From NCBI GenBank assembly GCA_029211065.1, contig JARGFK010000021.1, forward strand, positions 1 to 52,136: a DNA stretch of 52,136 nt, given 5' to 3'. The notes beneath the pieces were generated by a model. The model was not told the DNA's origin. It worked only from the letters and a program-made list of their open reading frames with translations, and made no database searches. Origin of the DNA: Desulfobacterales bacterium (lineage in GTDB: Bacteria; Desulfobacterota; Desulfobacteria; Desulfobacterales; JARGFK01). A program made the position numbers and the translations under genes. Positions 18,631-26,952 of the stretch are shown here, one piece after another. The first letter of the stretch is position 1, and the number at the start of each line of letters is the position of its first letter.

Positions 18631-20553
18631 ATGGATTACAAGGACTGGCTGCAGGAGAATTGTCGCCAGAAGGTGGTCAGCGCTGCAAAGGCGGTTTCCA
18701 AGATCAAACGCGGCAGCCGCGTTTTTATCGGAACCGGTTGCGGAGAACCCCAGCACTTGATCCGGACCATGGTGGGAGACATGAACATGCAGGACATCAT
18801 GGTGTATCAGATGCTTTCTTCAACTTTGTCCAATTATATCGATCAGGAATCCTTTCATCGTCGCTTTTCGGTAAAGCTTTTTTTTATCAGCAACAGTATG
18901 CGCAAAGCCGCATTTGAAGGTAAAATTGACTATGTGCCGGCCTATCTTTCACAGATACCGCGTCTGTTTTCAAGCCATCGGATCGGCCTGGATGTGGCGC
19001 TGATCCAGGTCAGCCCGCCGGACAGGTTTGGTTACTGCAGCCTGGGCGTGTCAGTGGATATCACCCTTTCCGGTATGGAAAATGCCGGGATGGTTATTGC
19101 CCAGCTCAATCCTAAAATGCCGCGAACCTGGGGCGACAGCTTCGTACATGTGAACGAAATTGATTATCTGGTGGACCACGAGGAACCGCTGGTGGAATCG
19201 TTGCCGACCGTAAAGGACAATCTGGTAACCATGCGGATCGGTCATTTTGTCTCTCAACTCATTGATGACGGCGCCACCTTGCAGATCGGCTTCGGCAACC
19301 TGCCCAATGCCATTTTGCAATATCTTGACAAAAAGAAGGACCTGGGGATTCACACCCAGCTGGTTACCGACGGCATGGTGCCTCTGATCGAAAAGGGGGT
19401 AATCACCAACAAGAAAAAATCACTGCTTCCGGGAAGGATTGTGGCGTCTTTGTGCATGGGTTCGGAGGATCTGTACCGTTATGTTGATGACAATCCCATC
19501 TTTTATTTTCGATCATCTGAATTTGTAAATGATCCGCTTCAAATTGCGCGAAACGACAACCTCATATCCATCAGTTCGGCCCTCGAGGTCGATTTAACCG
19601 GGCAGGTCTGCTCGGATTCCATGGGATACCTGTTTTACAGCGGTATCGGCGACCAGGTCGATTTCCTGCGGGGCAGCGCCATGTCCAAGGGTGGTTTTTC
19701 CATCGTCGCGCTGCCGTCAACGGCTGACAACGGAAAGGTTTCCCGGATAGTTTCACACCTGAGCGAGGGCGCCGGCGTGGCCACCACCCGGGGGGACGTC
19801 AACTTTGTTATCACCGAATACGGTATTGCCGAACTGAAAGGTAAAACCATCTATCAACGCGTGGTGGAACTGGCCCAGATCGCGCATCCAAAATTTCGCC
19901 AGAAGCTGATTGATGTGGCTAAAAAACGCCATTATATATTCGGGGACCAGCTGCCGCCTTCGGAAGACGACCTCCTTTTTCTGGAGGCTTATAAAAGCAC
20001 GCTGGAATTAGAGAACGGAAAAACCGTTGAGTTCCGGCCGCCTTTTCCGTCGGACGAGTTTGCCTATCGAAACTTTTTTTATTCGCTCCAGGAAAAGACC
20101 ATTTATTACCGGTTTTTCTGCAAGATGAAAATATTTTCCCATGAGGTGGTTCAGAAACAATGGGCCAGTGTCGATTACCGTAAAAATATGACCATTATCG
20201 GTCTGATCCAAAAAGGCGGCTACAAGGAAATCGTTGCCATCGGTTCTTATGCCATGGAAGACGAAGACAGCGCCGAGGTTGCATTTGTGGTGCGGGAGGA
20301 TTTTCAAAAGATGGGAGTTGCTTCCTATTTGCTTGAAGTCCTGGAAAAAATCGCCAGAGAAAACAAATACAAGCGCTTCAGGGCAACGGTTTTGCGGGAG
20401 AATCAATCCATGCTGCACATATTCAAAAAGAGATATCCCCAGGCGAAATCATCCTCCGGCGGCGGGAACGAGGTGTTGATCACCATGAACTTTGAAGAAA
20501 AGAAAGATGAAGCCGATCCGGCCGGGAAGGGCAGCGGTACCGGCGTTTCATAG
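18631..20553 (+). CDS. Acetyl-CoA hydrolase/CoA-transferase fused to a C-terminal GNAT domain
   Basis: 640 residues. Residues 1-430 match the acetyl-CoA hydrolase / 4-hydroxybutyrate CoA-transferase family (IGTGCGEP, GFGNLPNAIL, RSSEFVNDPLQIARNDNLISISSALEVDLTGQV, GGFSIVALPSTA). Residues about 460-620 form a GNAT acetyltransferase domain with the acetyl-CoA loop VREDFQKMGVASYLLEVLE. In the place where the family has its catalytic Glu (IHTE), this protein has Gln 243 (LGIHTQLVTDG). That would prevent the covalent glutamyl-CoA step, so it may bind CoA esters as a sensor or feed the GNAT domain. The ribosome-binding site is excellent (AGGAGG, 6 bases). It is followed by rsmG after 17 bases. Confidence 0.9.
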   Translation: MDYKDWLQENCRQKVVSAAKAVSKIKRGSRVFIGTGCGEPQHLIRTMVGDMNMQDIMVYQMLSSTLSNYIDQESFHRRFSVKLFFISNSMRKAAFEGKIDYVPAYLSQIPRLFSSHRIGLDVALIQVSPPDRFGYCSLGVSVDITLSGMENAGMVIAQLNPKMPRTWGDSFVHVNEIDYLVDHEEPLVESLPTVKDNLVTMRIGHFVSQLIDDGATLQIGFGNLPNAILQYLDKKKDLGIHTQLVTDGMVPLIEKGVITNKKKSLLPGRIVASLCMGSEDLYRYVDDNPIFYFRSSEFVNDPLQIARNDNLISISSALEVDLTGQVCSDSMGYLFYSGIGDQVDFLRGSAMSKGGFSIVALPSTADNGKVSRIVSHLSEGAGVATTRGDVNFVITEYGIAELKGKTIYQRVVELAQIAHPKFRQKLIDVAKKRHYIFGDQLPPSEDDLLFLEAYKSTLELENGKTVEFRPPFPSDEFAYRNFFYSLQEKTIYYRFFCKMKIFSHEVVQKQWASVDYRKNMTIIGLIQKGGYKEIVAIGSYAMEDEDSAEVAFVVREDFQKMGVASYLLEVLEKIARENKYKRFRATVLRENQSMLHIFKKRYPQAKSSSGGGNEVLITMNFEEKKDEADPAGKGSGTGVS

Positions 20554-20570
20554 TCAGGGGTTGCAGCTTT

Positions 20571-21308
20571 ATGAAAATCGGATCCCCTTCATGGAAAAAG
20601 ATCATTCAGACGGGCGCTGAGTCCCTGGAAATCGATGTGGAACTCCAGCAGCTGGATCAGTTTGTTCGGTACGCCGAAGAGTTGATCAGATGGAACCGGA
20701 AAATCAATCTAACGGCCATCACGGATGCGGAAGCGCTGGCGATCAAACATTTTCTGGATTCGATTGCCCCGGCTGCGCTGATACCCCCGGGCGCTTCCCT
20801 GCTGGACATCGGCTCCGGGGCCGGTTTTCCCGGGATCCCCCTTAAAATCGTGAGGCCGGACCTGAAAGTGACCCTCATCGATGCCGTCCGTAAAAAGGTA
20901 AGCTTTCAAAAACACGTCATCCGGACCCTTGGGCTCCAAAACATCCGGGCGCATCAGGTCCGGGCCGAACAGTTCTCTTCGGAAACCCCCTTTGACGTGG
21001 TCATAACCCGGGCGCTGTCCACCCTGACGGAGTTTGTAAAGCTGGCCCTGCCCCTGCTGACTGAAGACGGCGTGATGCTCTCTTTGAAAGGCGTGCCGGC
21101 TGAGGCGCAGGCGGAAGTCGCCGTGTTGCAGTCGGATGTAGACAGGGACCGGTTGGCGGTGGCGCTGTCGTCCTATCGCCTTTCCGGCATAGCCGCCGAT
21201 AGGACCATCGTTGCTGTTAAAAGAAAGTCGGCGCCGGAATGCAGTCCATCATTGAACGGACAGGCTTTTATCCCAATAAATATCCCCCATAAAGACAGTA
21301 GGCAGTAA
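20571..21308 (+). CDS. rsmG: 16S rRNA (guanine-527-N7) methyltransferase RsmG
   Basis: 245 residues. Class I SAM-dependent methyltransferase; LLDIGSGAGFPGIPLKI is the SAM motif and INLTAITDAEALAIKHFLDS is the RsmG family signature. It methylates G527 of 16S rRNA, loss of which gives low-level streptomycin resistance. The last residues (DSRQ) and the stop codon are supplied by the heptamer array that starts at 21296, so the C-terminus has been rewritten by the repeat. It sits 17 bases after the CoA-transferase/GNAT gene. Confidence 0.95.
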   Translation: MKIGSPSWKKIIQTGAESLEIDVELQQLDQFVRYAEELIRWNRKINLTAITDAEALAIKHFLDSIAPAALIPPGASLLDIGSGAGFPGIPLKIVRPDLKVTLIDAVRKKVSFQKHVIRTLGLQNIRAHQVRAEQFSSETPFDVVITRALSTLTEFVKLALPLLTEDGVMLSLKGVPAEAQAEVAVLQSDVDRDRLAVALSSYRLSGIAADRTIVAVKRKSAPECSPSLNGQAFIPINIPHKDSRQ

Positions 21309-21527
21309 ACAGTAGGCAGTAGACAGTAAGCAGTAGACAGTAAGCAGTAAGCACAGGCGGTAACATTAGCCTTTGACTTTTACCTATATACCTGTTTTCT
21401 CCGTGCGCTGTGTGCCTTGCGCCGGACAAGAGACTAAGGGTGGCACCCGTGCCGATTACCTGCCGACAGCCGTTTAACTTGCATATAGCCCCTTGCTTTT
21501 TGCCTACTGCTGCTTACTGCTTACTGT
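21296..21527. repeat. CAGTARR heptamer array with inverted partner
   Basis: Eight consecutive heptamers of consensus CAGTARR occupy 21296-21351. The inverted counterpart, three to four units of the same word, is at 21503-21527. Between them, 21402-21423 carries another 7-base tract (CCGTGCG-like) similar to the one at 1335-1364. The 277-base gap between rsmG and carB consists mostly of such words. Confidence 0.85.
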
Positions 21528-21585
21528 TCCTATCCCTCCTCTTCCCGCAAGGCCGAAGGCCGCTCATTAAGAAAAGCGCACCCTT

Positions 21586-24500
21586 TTATTTAATGTCCGC
21601 ATGATAACGCTGGAGCGACTTGACGTTGGATTTGCCTTCCTTGCGGGCGGCAATCCCCTTGGCGGCCGCCAGGGCGGCAGCGGTGGTGGTGATATGGGAC
21701 ACCTTGTACTTGATGGCCGCCTTGCGGATGTAGGAATCATCCTCCTGGCTTTCCTTGCCGCTGGGGGTGTTGATCACCAGTTTGATTTCATTGTTTTTAA
21801 TAGCGTCGACAATGTCCGGCCGGCCATACCCCAGTTTGCGGATCAACTCGGTTTCAATCCCGTTGGCTTTCAAAAACTCAAAGGTTCCCTTGGTGGTAAG
21901 GATCTTAAAACCCATATCCCTGAAAAGCCGGGCCGGCTCGAGGGCGCTGGGCTTATCCCGGTCTGCAACGGTAATCAGGACGCTTCCCTCGAGGGGCAGG
22001 GAAAGCTGGGTAGCCTCCTGGGATTTGAAATACGCCAGTCCGAAAGAATCCGCCATGCCCAACACCTCGCCGGTGGAGCGCATTTCAGGGCCCAGGAGCG
22101 GATCGACTTCCGGAAACATGTTGAAGGGAAACACCGCCTCTTTTACCCCGAAATGCGGTATGGGGCGGTGGGTTAACTTCAAGTCGGCAAGCTTCTGGCC
22201 CAGCATGATGCGGGTCGCCAGATTGGCCATGGGGATATTGCAGACCTTGGACACAATGGGCACGGTGCGGGATGCCCGGGGATTGGCCTCCAGGATATAA
22301 ACCGTATCGCTGGCAATGGCATACTGGATATTCATCAGACCGACGACATTGAGTTCAATGGCGATTTTTCGGGTATATTCCTGAATGGTTTCAATATGCT
22401 TACGGGAAATGCTCACCGGCGGGATCACGCAGGCCGAATCGCCGGAATGAACACCCGCCAGTTCAATGTGTTCCATCACGGCCGGGACAAAGGCGTCGGT
22501 TCCGTCGGCAATTGCGTCGGCTTCGGCCTCGATGGCGTTTTCAAGGAACTTGTCGATCAGGATCGGCCGCTGGGGCGACACATTGACGACGGCCTCCATA
22601 TAGCGGGACAGCATGTCGTCGTCCAGCACCACTTCCATGGCGCGTCCGCCCAGGACATAGGAGGGGCGGACCATCAACGGATAGCCGATCTTTTTCGCTA
22701 TTTCCAGGGCTTCTGTTAAATTGGCGGCCATGCCGGATTCAGGCTGGGGAATGCCCAGTTTGCGCATGACCTTGCGAAAACGGTCGCGGTCTTCAGCAAG
22801 GTCGATGGTTTCCGGCGTCGTGCCGATGATGCGGACGCCGGCTTCAGCCAGCTCACCGGCAATATTCAGCGGCGTCTGGCCGCCGAACTGCACAATGACG
22901 CCTTCGGGATTTTCCTTCTGGTAGATGCTCAGAACGTCTTCAACCGTCAGCGGTTCGAAATAGAGCTTATCGGAAGTGTCGTAGTCGGTTGAAACGGTTT
23001 CAGGATTGCAGTTGACCATGATGGATTCGTAACCGGCATCACGGATGGCAAAGGCGGCGTGGACACAGCAATAATCAAATTCAATGCCCTGGCCGATGCG
23101 GTTGGGGCCGCCCCCCAAGACCATGATTTTTTTCCGATCGCTTACCGGTACGCTGTCGGGGGCATTATAGCTGGAATAGTAATAGGCGGCATTTTCGACG
23201 CCGCTGACAGGGACCGGTTCCCATGATTCGGTGATCCCCAGGGAAATTCGCCGGGTGCGGATATCTTTTTCGGGTATGTTCAGCCGTTCGGCCAGATAGC
23301 GGTCGGCAAAACCGTCTTTTTTGGCCTGGATCAACAGATCGTCCGGGAGCTTTTTGCCCTTGTATGCGAGAATGGATTCTTCAAGTTCCACCAGCTCCTT
23401 CATCTGCCGGAGGAACCAGGGCTTAATGTGGGTTGTTTCATAAAGGGTTTCAATATCAATCCCCTTGCGCAGCGCTTCATACATGATAAACTGGCGCTCG
23501 CTGGTGGGCGTTCTCAGCATCTGCAGCAATTCTTCGGCCGATTTTTTGTTGAAATCCTTGGCAAAGCCCAAACCATAGCGGCTCGATTCCAGCGAACGGA
23601 TGGCTTTTTGCAGCGCTTCCTTGTAATTTTTGCCGATGCTCATGACTTCGCCCACCGCCCGCATCTGAGTGCCGAGCTTGTCTTCAATGCCTTTGAATTT
23701 TTCAAAGGCCCAGCGGGCGAATTTAACCACGACATATTCCCCTGAGGGTGTGTATTTTTCAAGGGTGCCGTCGCGCCAGTAGGGGATTTCATCCATGGTC
23801 AGTCCGCCGGCCAGGAGCGATGAAACAAGTGCGATGGGAAATCCGGTGGCCTTTGAAGCCAGTGCGGATGATCGCGAGGTGCGCGGGTTGATCTCGATGA
23901 CGACGACCCGTCCGGATTTGGGGTCATGGGCGAACTGGATATTGGTGCCGCCGATGACTTCGATGGCTTCCACAATTGCATAGGAATACTGCTGCAGGCG
24001 CTGCTGCAGGTCTTTGGCAATGGTCAGCATCGGCGCCGTACAGAAGGAATCGCCGGTGTGAATTCCCATGGCATCGACATTTTCGATAAAGCAGACGGTG
24101 ATCATCTGGTTTTTGGCGTCGCGCACCACCTCCAGCTCCAGCTCTTCCCATCCCAGGACCGATTCTTCCACCAGCACCTGGTGCACGAGGCTGACCGCCA
24201 GTCCGCGCGTCGCAACCGTGCGGAGCTCTTCAACATTGTAGACGAGTCCGCCGCCGGTGCCGCCCATGGTATACGCCGGCCGGATGACAACGGGGTAGCC
24301 GAGTTTTTCAGCCTCACTTTCAGCAGCTTCCACCGTGGTGACAATCTCGCTGCGGGGCATGTCAATGCCCAGCCGGGTCATGGTTTTTTTGAAAGCCAGG
24401 CGGTCTTCACCGCGTTCGATGGCGTCGATATTGACGCCGATGACCTTGACGCCGTATTTTTCTAAAACACCGCTGCGGTACAGCTCGGAAGAAAGATTCA

Positions 24501-24786
24501 GGCCGGTCTGTCCGCCCAGGTTCGGCAGCAGCGCGTCCGGACGCTCCGTTGCGATAATTTCCGTTAATACGGTCACATTCAGGGGTTCGATATAGGTTGC
24601 ATCCGCCATGCCGGGGTCCGTCATTATGGTTGCCGGGTTGGAATTGACCAGTACGATTTCATAGCCGAGGGACCGCAGCGCCTTGCAGGCCTGGGTGCCG
24701 GAATAATCGAATTCACAAGCCTGGCCGATGATGATGGGGCCGGAGCCGATGATAAGAACCTTGTGGATATCCTCTCTTTTTGGCAT
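21586..24786 (-). CDS. carB: Carbamoyl-phosphate synthase large subunit
   Basis: 1066 residues, the normal length. Two homologous ATP-grasp halves are visible, each opening with a nucleotide-binding start (VLIIGSGPIIIGQACEFDYSG at about 10-30 and VLGGGPNRIGQGIEFDYCC at about 555-575), followed by the C-terminal MGS-like regulatory domain (about 935-1060) that binds UMP or ornithine. It makes carbamoyl phosphate for pyrimidine and arginine synthesis using ammonia passed from CarA, which is not in the window. GAAGGAG lies 5 bases before the ATG. It is transcribed alone here. Confidence 0.98.
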   Translation of the reverse strand: MPKREDIHKVLIIGSGPIIIGQACEFDYSGTQACKALRSLGYEIVLVNSNPATIMTDPGMADATYIEPLNVTVLTEIIATERPDALLPNLGGQTGLNLSSELYRSGVLEKYGVKVIGVNIDAIERGEDRLAFKKTMTRLGIDMPRSEIVTTVEAAESEAEKLGYPVVIRPAYTMGGTGGGLVYNVEELRTVATRGLAVSLVHQVLVEESVLGWEELELEVVRDAKNQMITVCFIENVDAMGIHTGDSFCTAPMLTIAKDLQQRLQQYSYAIVEAIEVIGGTNIQFAHDPKSGRVVVIEINPRTSRSSALASKATGFPIALVSSLLAGGLTMDEIPYWRDGTLEKYTPSGEYVVVKFARWAFEKFKGIEDKLGTQMRAVGEVMSIGKNYKEALQKAIRSLESSRYGLGFAKDFNKKSAEELLQMLRTPTSERQFIMYEALRKGIDIETLYETTHIKPWFLRQMKELVELEESILAYKGKKLPDDLLIQAKKDGFADRYLAERLNIPEKDIRTRRISLGITESWEPVPVSGVENAAYYYSSYNAPDSVPVSDRKKIMVLGGGPNRIGQGIEFDYCCVHAAFAIRDAGYESIMVNCNPETVSTDYDTSDKLYFEPLTVEDVLSIYQKENPEGVIVQFGGQTPLNIAGELAEAGVRIIGTTPETIDLAEDRDRFRKVMRKLGIPQPESGMAANLTEALEIAKKIGYPLMVRPSYVLGGRAMEVVLDDDMLSRYMEAVVNVSPQRPILIDKFLENAIEAEADAIADGTDAFVPAVMEHIELAGVHSGDSACVIPPVSISRKHIETIQEYTRKIAIELNVVGLMNIQYAIASDTVYILEANPRASRTVPIVSKVCNIPMANLATRIMLGQKLADLKLTHRPIPHFGVKEAVFPFNMFPEVDPLLGPEMRSTGEVLGMADSFGLAYFKSQEATQLSLPLEGSVLITVADRDKPSALEPARLFRDMGFKILTTKGTFEFLKANGIETELIRKLGYGRPDIVDAIKNNEIKLVINTPSGKESQEDDSYIRKAAIKYKVSHITTTAAALAAAKGIAARKEGKSNVKSLQRYHADIK

Positions 24787-24804
24787 AAAATCTCCTTCGC
24801 GTTG

Positions 24805-24827
24805 CCGGTTGAACCAGACGCAACCGG
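24805..24827 (-). promoter_or_regulatory. Leader hairpin before carB
   Basis: CCGGTTG and CAACCGG pair across a 9-base loop 19 bases upstream of the carB start, ending just before the ribosome-binding site. The outer arm is part of the palindrome CAACCGGTTG. It may be a leader hairpin or protein site that affects carB translation; evidence is structural only. Confidence 0.3.
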
Positions 24828-25026
24828 TTGTTTTTTAAGATCATCCGTAAACCCGTGTACAGGGGATATGTTTGGGGAAATTAGAAATACTAATCCTGAT
24901 TCACTTATCGTGAGTCATACTGAAAATCAAGTCTAAATCCATCCCGGATCCAGGCAAAATTTTCATGATATGTTCTGTTTGTAAAAAAAGGTGATATCGG
25001 GTTGACGGAAGGGATAATGTTCTTCT

Positions 25027-25088
25027 TGAACCGCAACAGCGAGGGCATTCCCCGTCCAGCCGGGGCGGGACTGCAGGGTTCTTCAATC
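25027..25088. repeat. GC-rich hairpin repeat (related copy at 46624)
   Basis: The stretch begins GCAACAGCGAGGGCATTC and ends CTGCAGGGTTCTTCAAT. Both ends recur in the segment 46624-46740, with a different GC-rich centre, so they are two members of one dispersed family. It lies in the 331-base gap between carB and the thioesterase gene, where I see no gene. Confidence 0.65.
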
Positions 25089-25117
25089 TGTCATGACAAA
25101 TGATTTAGGCCACTGCA

Positions 25118-25531
25118 CTACTGCGGGTTTACTTCCAGCAGTTTTTCCTTTTTGCGGTAAACCATTCCCTGAAAGGTCGCCACCAGGTCGCCGCCCTCAT
25201 CGGTGATATCCACCAGGTACAGGGCCAGCTTGGGATTGCGGGAAACTTCCCTGGCCCTGGCAAAGAGAGTTCCCCGGCCGAGGGCCTTGATGTAAGCGAT
25301 GCTGACGTTGATGGCGACCGCCACGGTTCCATGGGAATTTGAAGCTGCCGCAAAGGCCAGGTCGGCCAGGGTAAAAATCGCGCCCCCGTGGACGGTATTG
25401 ACACCATTCAGATGCCCGCGGGTAATTTTCATTCTGGCGCTGGCGGTTCCCTCAGCGACTTCCAGCAGTTCAATACCGGCAAGCTTTGCAAACCGGTCAT
25501 TTTCAACGATGAATTCCTTGATTTTTTCCAT
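25118..25531 (-). CDS. Hotdog-fold acyl-CoA thioesterase, PaaI type
   Basis: 137 residues. HGGAIFTLADLAFAAASNSHG is the PaaI/hydroxyphenylacetyl-CoA thioesterase signature, with Asn and His-Gly-Gly upstream (NGVNTVHGG) forming the active-site region. It hydrolyses small or aromatic acyl-CoA esters, releasing CoA. Expected to be a cytoplasmic tetramer. It stands alone, with long repeat-bearing gaps on both sides. Confidence 0.88.
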   Translation of the reverse strand: MEKIKEFIVENDRFAKLAGIELLEVAEGTASARMKITRGHLNGVNTVHGGAIFTLADLAFAAASNSHGTVAVAINVSIAYIKALGRGTLFARAREVSRNPKLALYLVDITDEGGDLVATFQGMVYRKKEKLLEVNPQ

Positions 25532-25655
25532 ATGGCGTATACCTTTTCAGCAGAGAAAACCGTGTTTTCAAGGCCAAGTAAGAATTAAGCGGCTTTACCT
25601 TGGATCCTCTTATTTAAAAATACAAAATTCAAGCATCAAATTACAAAAAAATCTC

Positions 25656-25800
25656 AATATTGATGAACTCGTAAAAAATACTCCAATTGTCATGCCGGAC
25701 TTGATCCGGCATCCAGAACCGTCTGAATTTCCTGGATTCCCGCCTTCGCGGGAATGACGAAAGAGGCGCATTTTCGACTTTTTACAAGAGCATCAATATT
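25656..25800. mobile_element. MITE-like element with 22-bp terminal inverted repeats
   Basis: AATATTGATGAACTCGTAAA at 25656 is matched by its complement ending at 25800 (19 of 22 bases). Inside are two hairpins: GTCATGCCGGACTTGATCCG-type and GGATTCCCGCCTTCGCGGGA-type. Reading the ends as TA plus TTGATG...CATCAA plus TA gives the TA duplication expected of IS630/Tc1-mariner transposases. The element has no coding capacity. It sits in the 495-base gap 25532-26026, the rest of which holds no gene I can see. Confidence 0.8.
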
Positions 25801-26026
25801 CAATGACCAAAACTTTCCAGAACAAAACATTTTTTGGATTTTCGAATTTTGGTCATTTTAATTTGCCCTTCGACCGACTCAGGGCGGTGAGACAGTCGAA
25901 CCATTTGATGTTTGGACTTTGGTGTTTGAGATTTCAATAAGTGAATGAGATCCCAATAAAGTAAATTCCCTCTGAGAATAACCAAATATGGGTCCTCTGG
26001 ACCCGGATTTTAGCTTTCTGAACCTC

Positions 26027-26950
26027 TCACTGTTCTTTACAATGATTGACCTCGATAGTTACGTGCTGACTATCCATGATTTCTGCAATCAGGTTTTTAT
26101 AGTAGGCCGGCGGTTTGGGATCGCGGGTTACGATGGATATCATGACGGCGTGCTGATGGGATCCGACCTGCCAGATATGAATGTCCGATATTTTGCTCTC
26201 GGCATCCGATTCAATGGCCGCGCGGACGGCAGAAACCGTATCTCTGCCGACATTCCGGTCGAGCAATATCTTGCTGGTGTCTTTCAGCAGGCCGTACGCC
26301 CAGCGGCTGATAACAGCCGAGCCGACGATCCCCATCAATGGATCCATCCATATCCATCCGAATACTTTTCCGGTGAAAAGGGCCATGATGGCCAGTACAG
26401 ACGTCAGGGCGTCGGCCAGCACATGCAGATAGGCCGCTTTTAAATTGTAGTCTTCGGGGTGATGATGACCGGCGTCATGGTGATGGGAGCGACCATCGCG
26501 GCGCTGCAGGAGAAACGCGCTGATCAAATTGACGGCCAGGCCGATCACGGCAACGGCAATGGCTTCGTTGAAGCGGATCGGCGTCGGCGAAAACAACCGC
26601 TTGAGGGACTCAGCCGCCATCAGCAGGGCCACAACGGCCAGAATAATCGCGCTGCTGTAGCCGCCCAGAACCCCTACTTTTCCGGTGCCGAAGCTGTAGC
26701 GCGGATCTTCGGCGTTACGGCGGGCGTAACTGTAGGCAAAGGCGGTGATGCCCAGGGCAGCGGCATGGGTTCCCATGTGCCAGCCGTCGGCCAGGAGGGC
26801 CATGGAGCCGTATATGAAACCGGCAATGATTTCGATGGTCATCATGATGACCGTCAAAAGGATCACCTGCCGGGTATTCTTTTCGCTTCTGGGGGATGTG
26901 TCGTTAAAACGATGGTTGTGCCGCCATTTTTGCAGGTTATGCTGATGCAT
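26027..26950 (-). CDS. Cation diffusion facilitator (CzcD/DmeF type)
   Basis: 307 residues. Six membrane helices; metal site residues in helix 2 (LLADGWHMGTHA) and helix 5 (HVLADALTS). A His-rich loop between helices 4 and 5 (SHHHDAGHHHPED) and a His-bearing N-terminus (MHQHNLQKWRHNHRF) bind metal. The combination resembles DmeF and related Zn/Co/Ni/Cd exporters. It exports divalent cations from the cytoplasm by proton exchange. It starts 2 bases after the HD-domain gene ends, so the two form an operon. Confidence 0.92.
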   Translation of the reverse strand: MHQHNLQKWRHNHRFNDTSPRSEKNTRQVILLTVIMMTIEIIAGFIYGSMALLADGWHMGTHAAALGITAFAYSYARRNAEDPRYSFGTGKVGVLGGYSSAIILAVVALLMAAESLKRLFSPTPIRFNEAIAVAVIGLAVNLISAFLLQRRDGRSHHHDAGHHHPEDYNLKAAYLHVLADALTSVLAIMALFTGKVFGWIWMDPLMGIVGSAVISRWAYGLLKDTSKILLDRNVGRDTVSAVRAAIESDAESKISDIHIWQVGSHQHAVMISIVTRDPKPPAYYKNLIAEIMDSQHVTIEVNHCKEQ

Positions 26951-26952
26951 GT

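Noticed and set aside
24805-24836. Plus-strand terminator formed by the carB leader hairpin and TTGTTTTTT
   Set aside because: There is no plus-strand gene upstream to terminate; the hairpin is more likely part of the carB leader.
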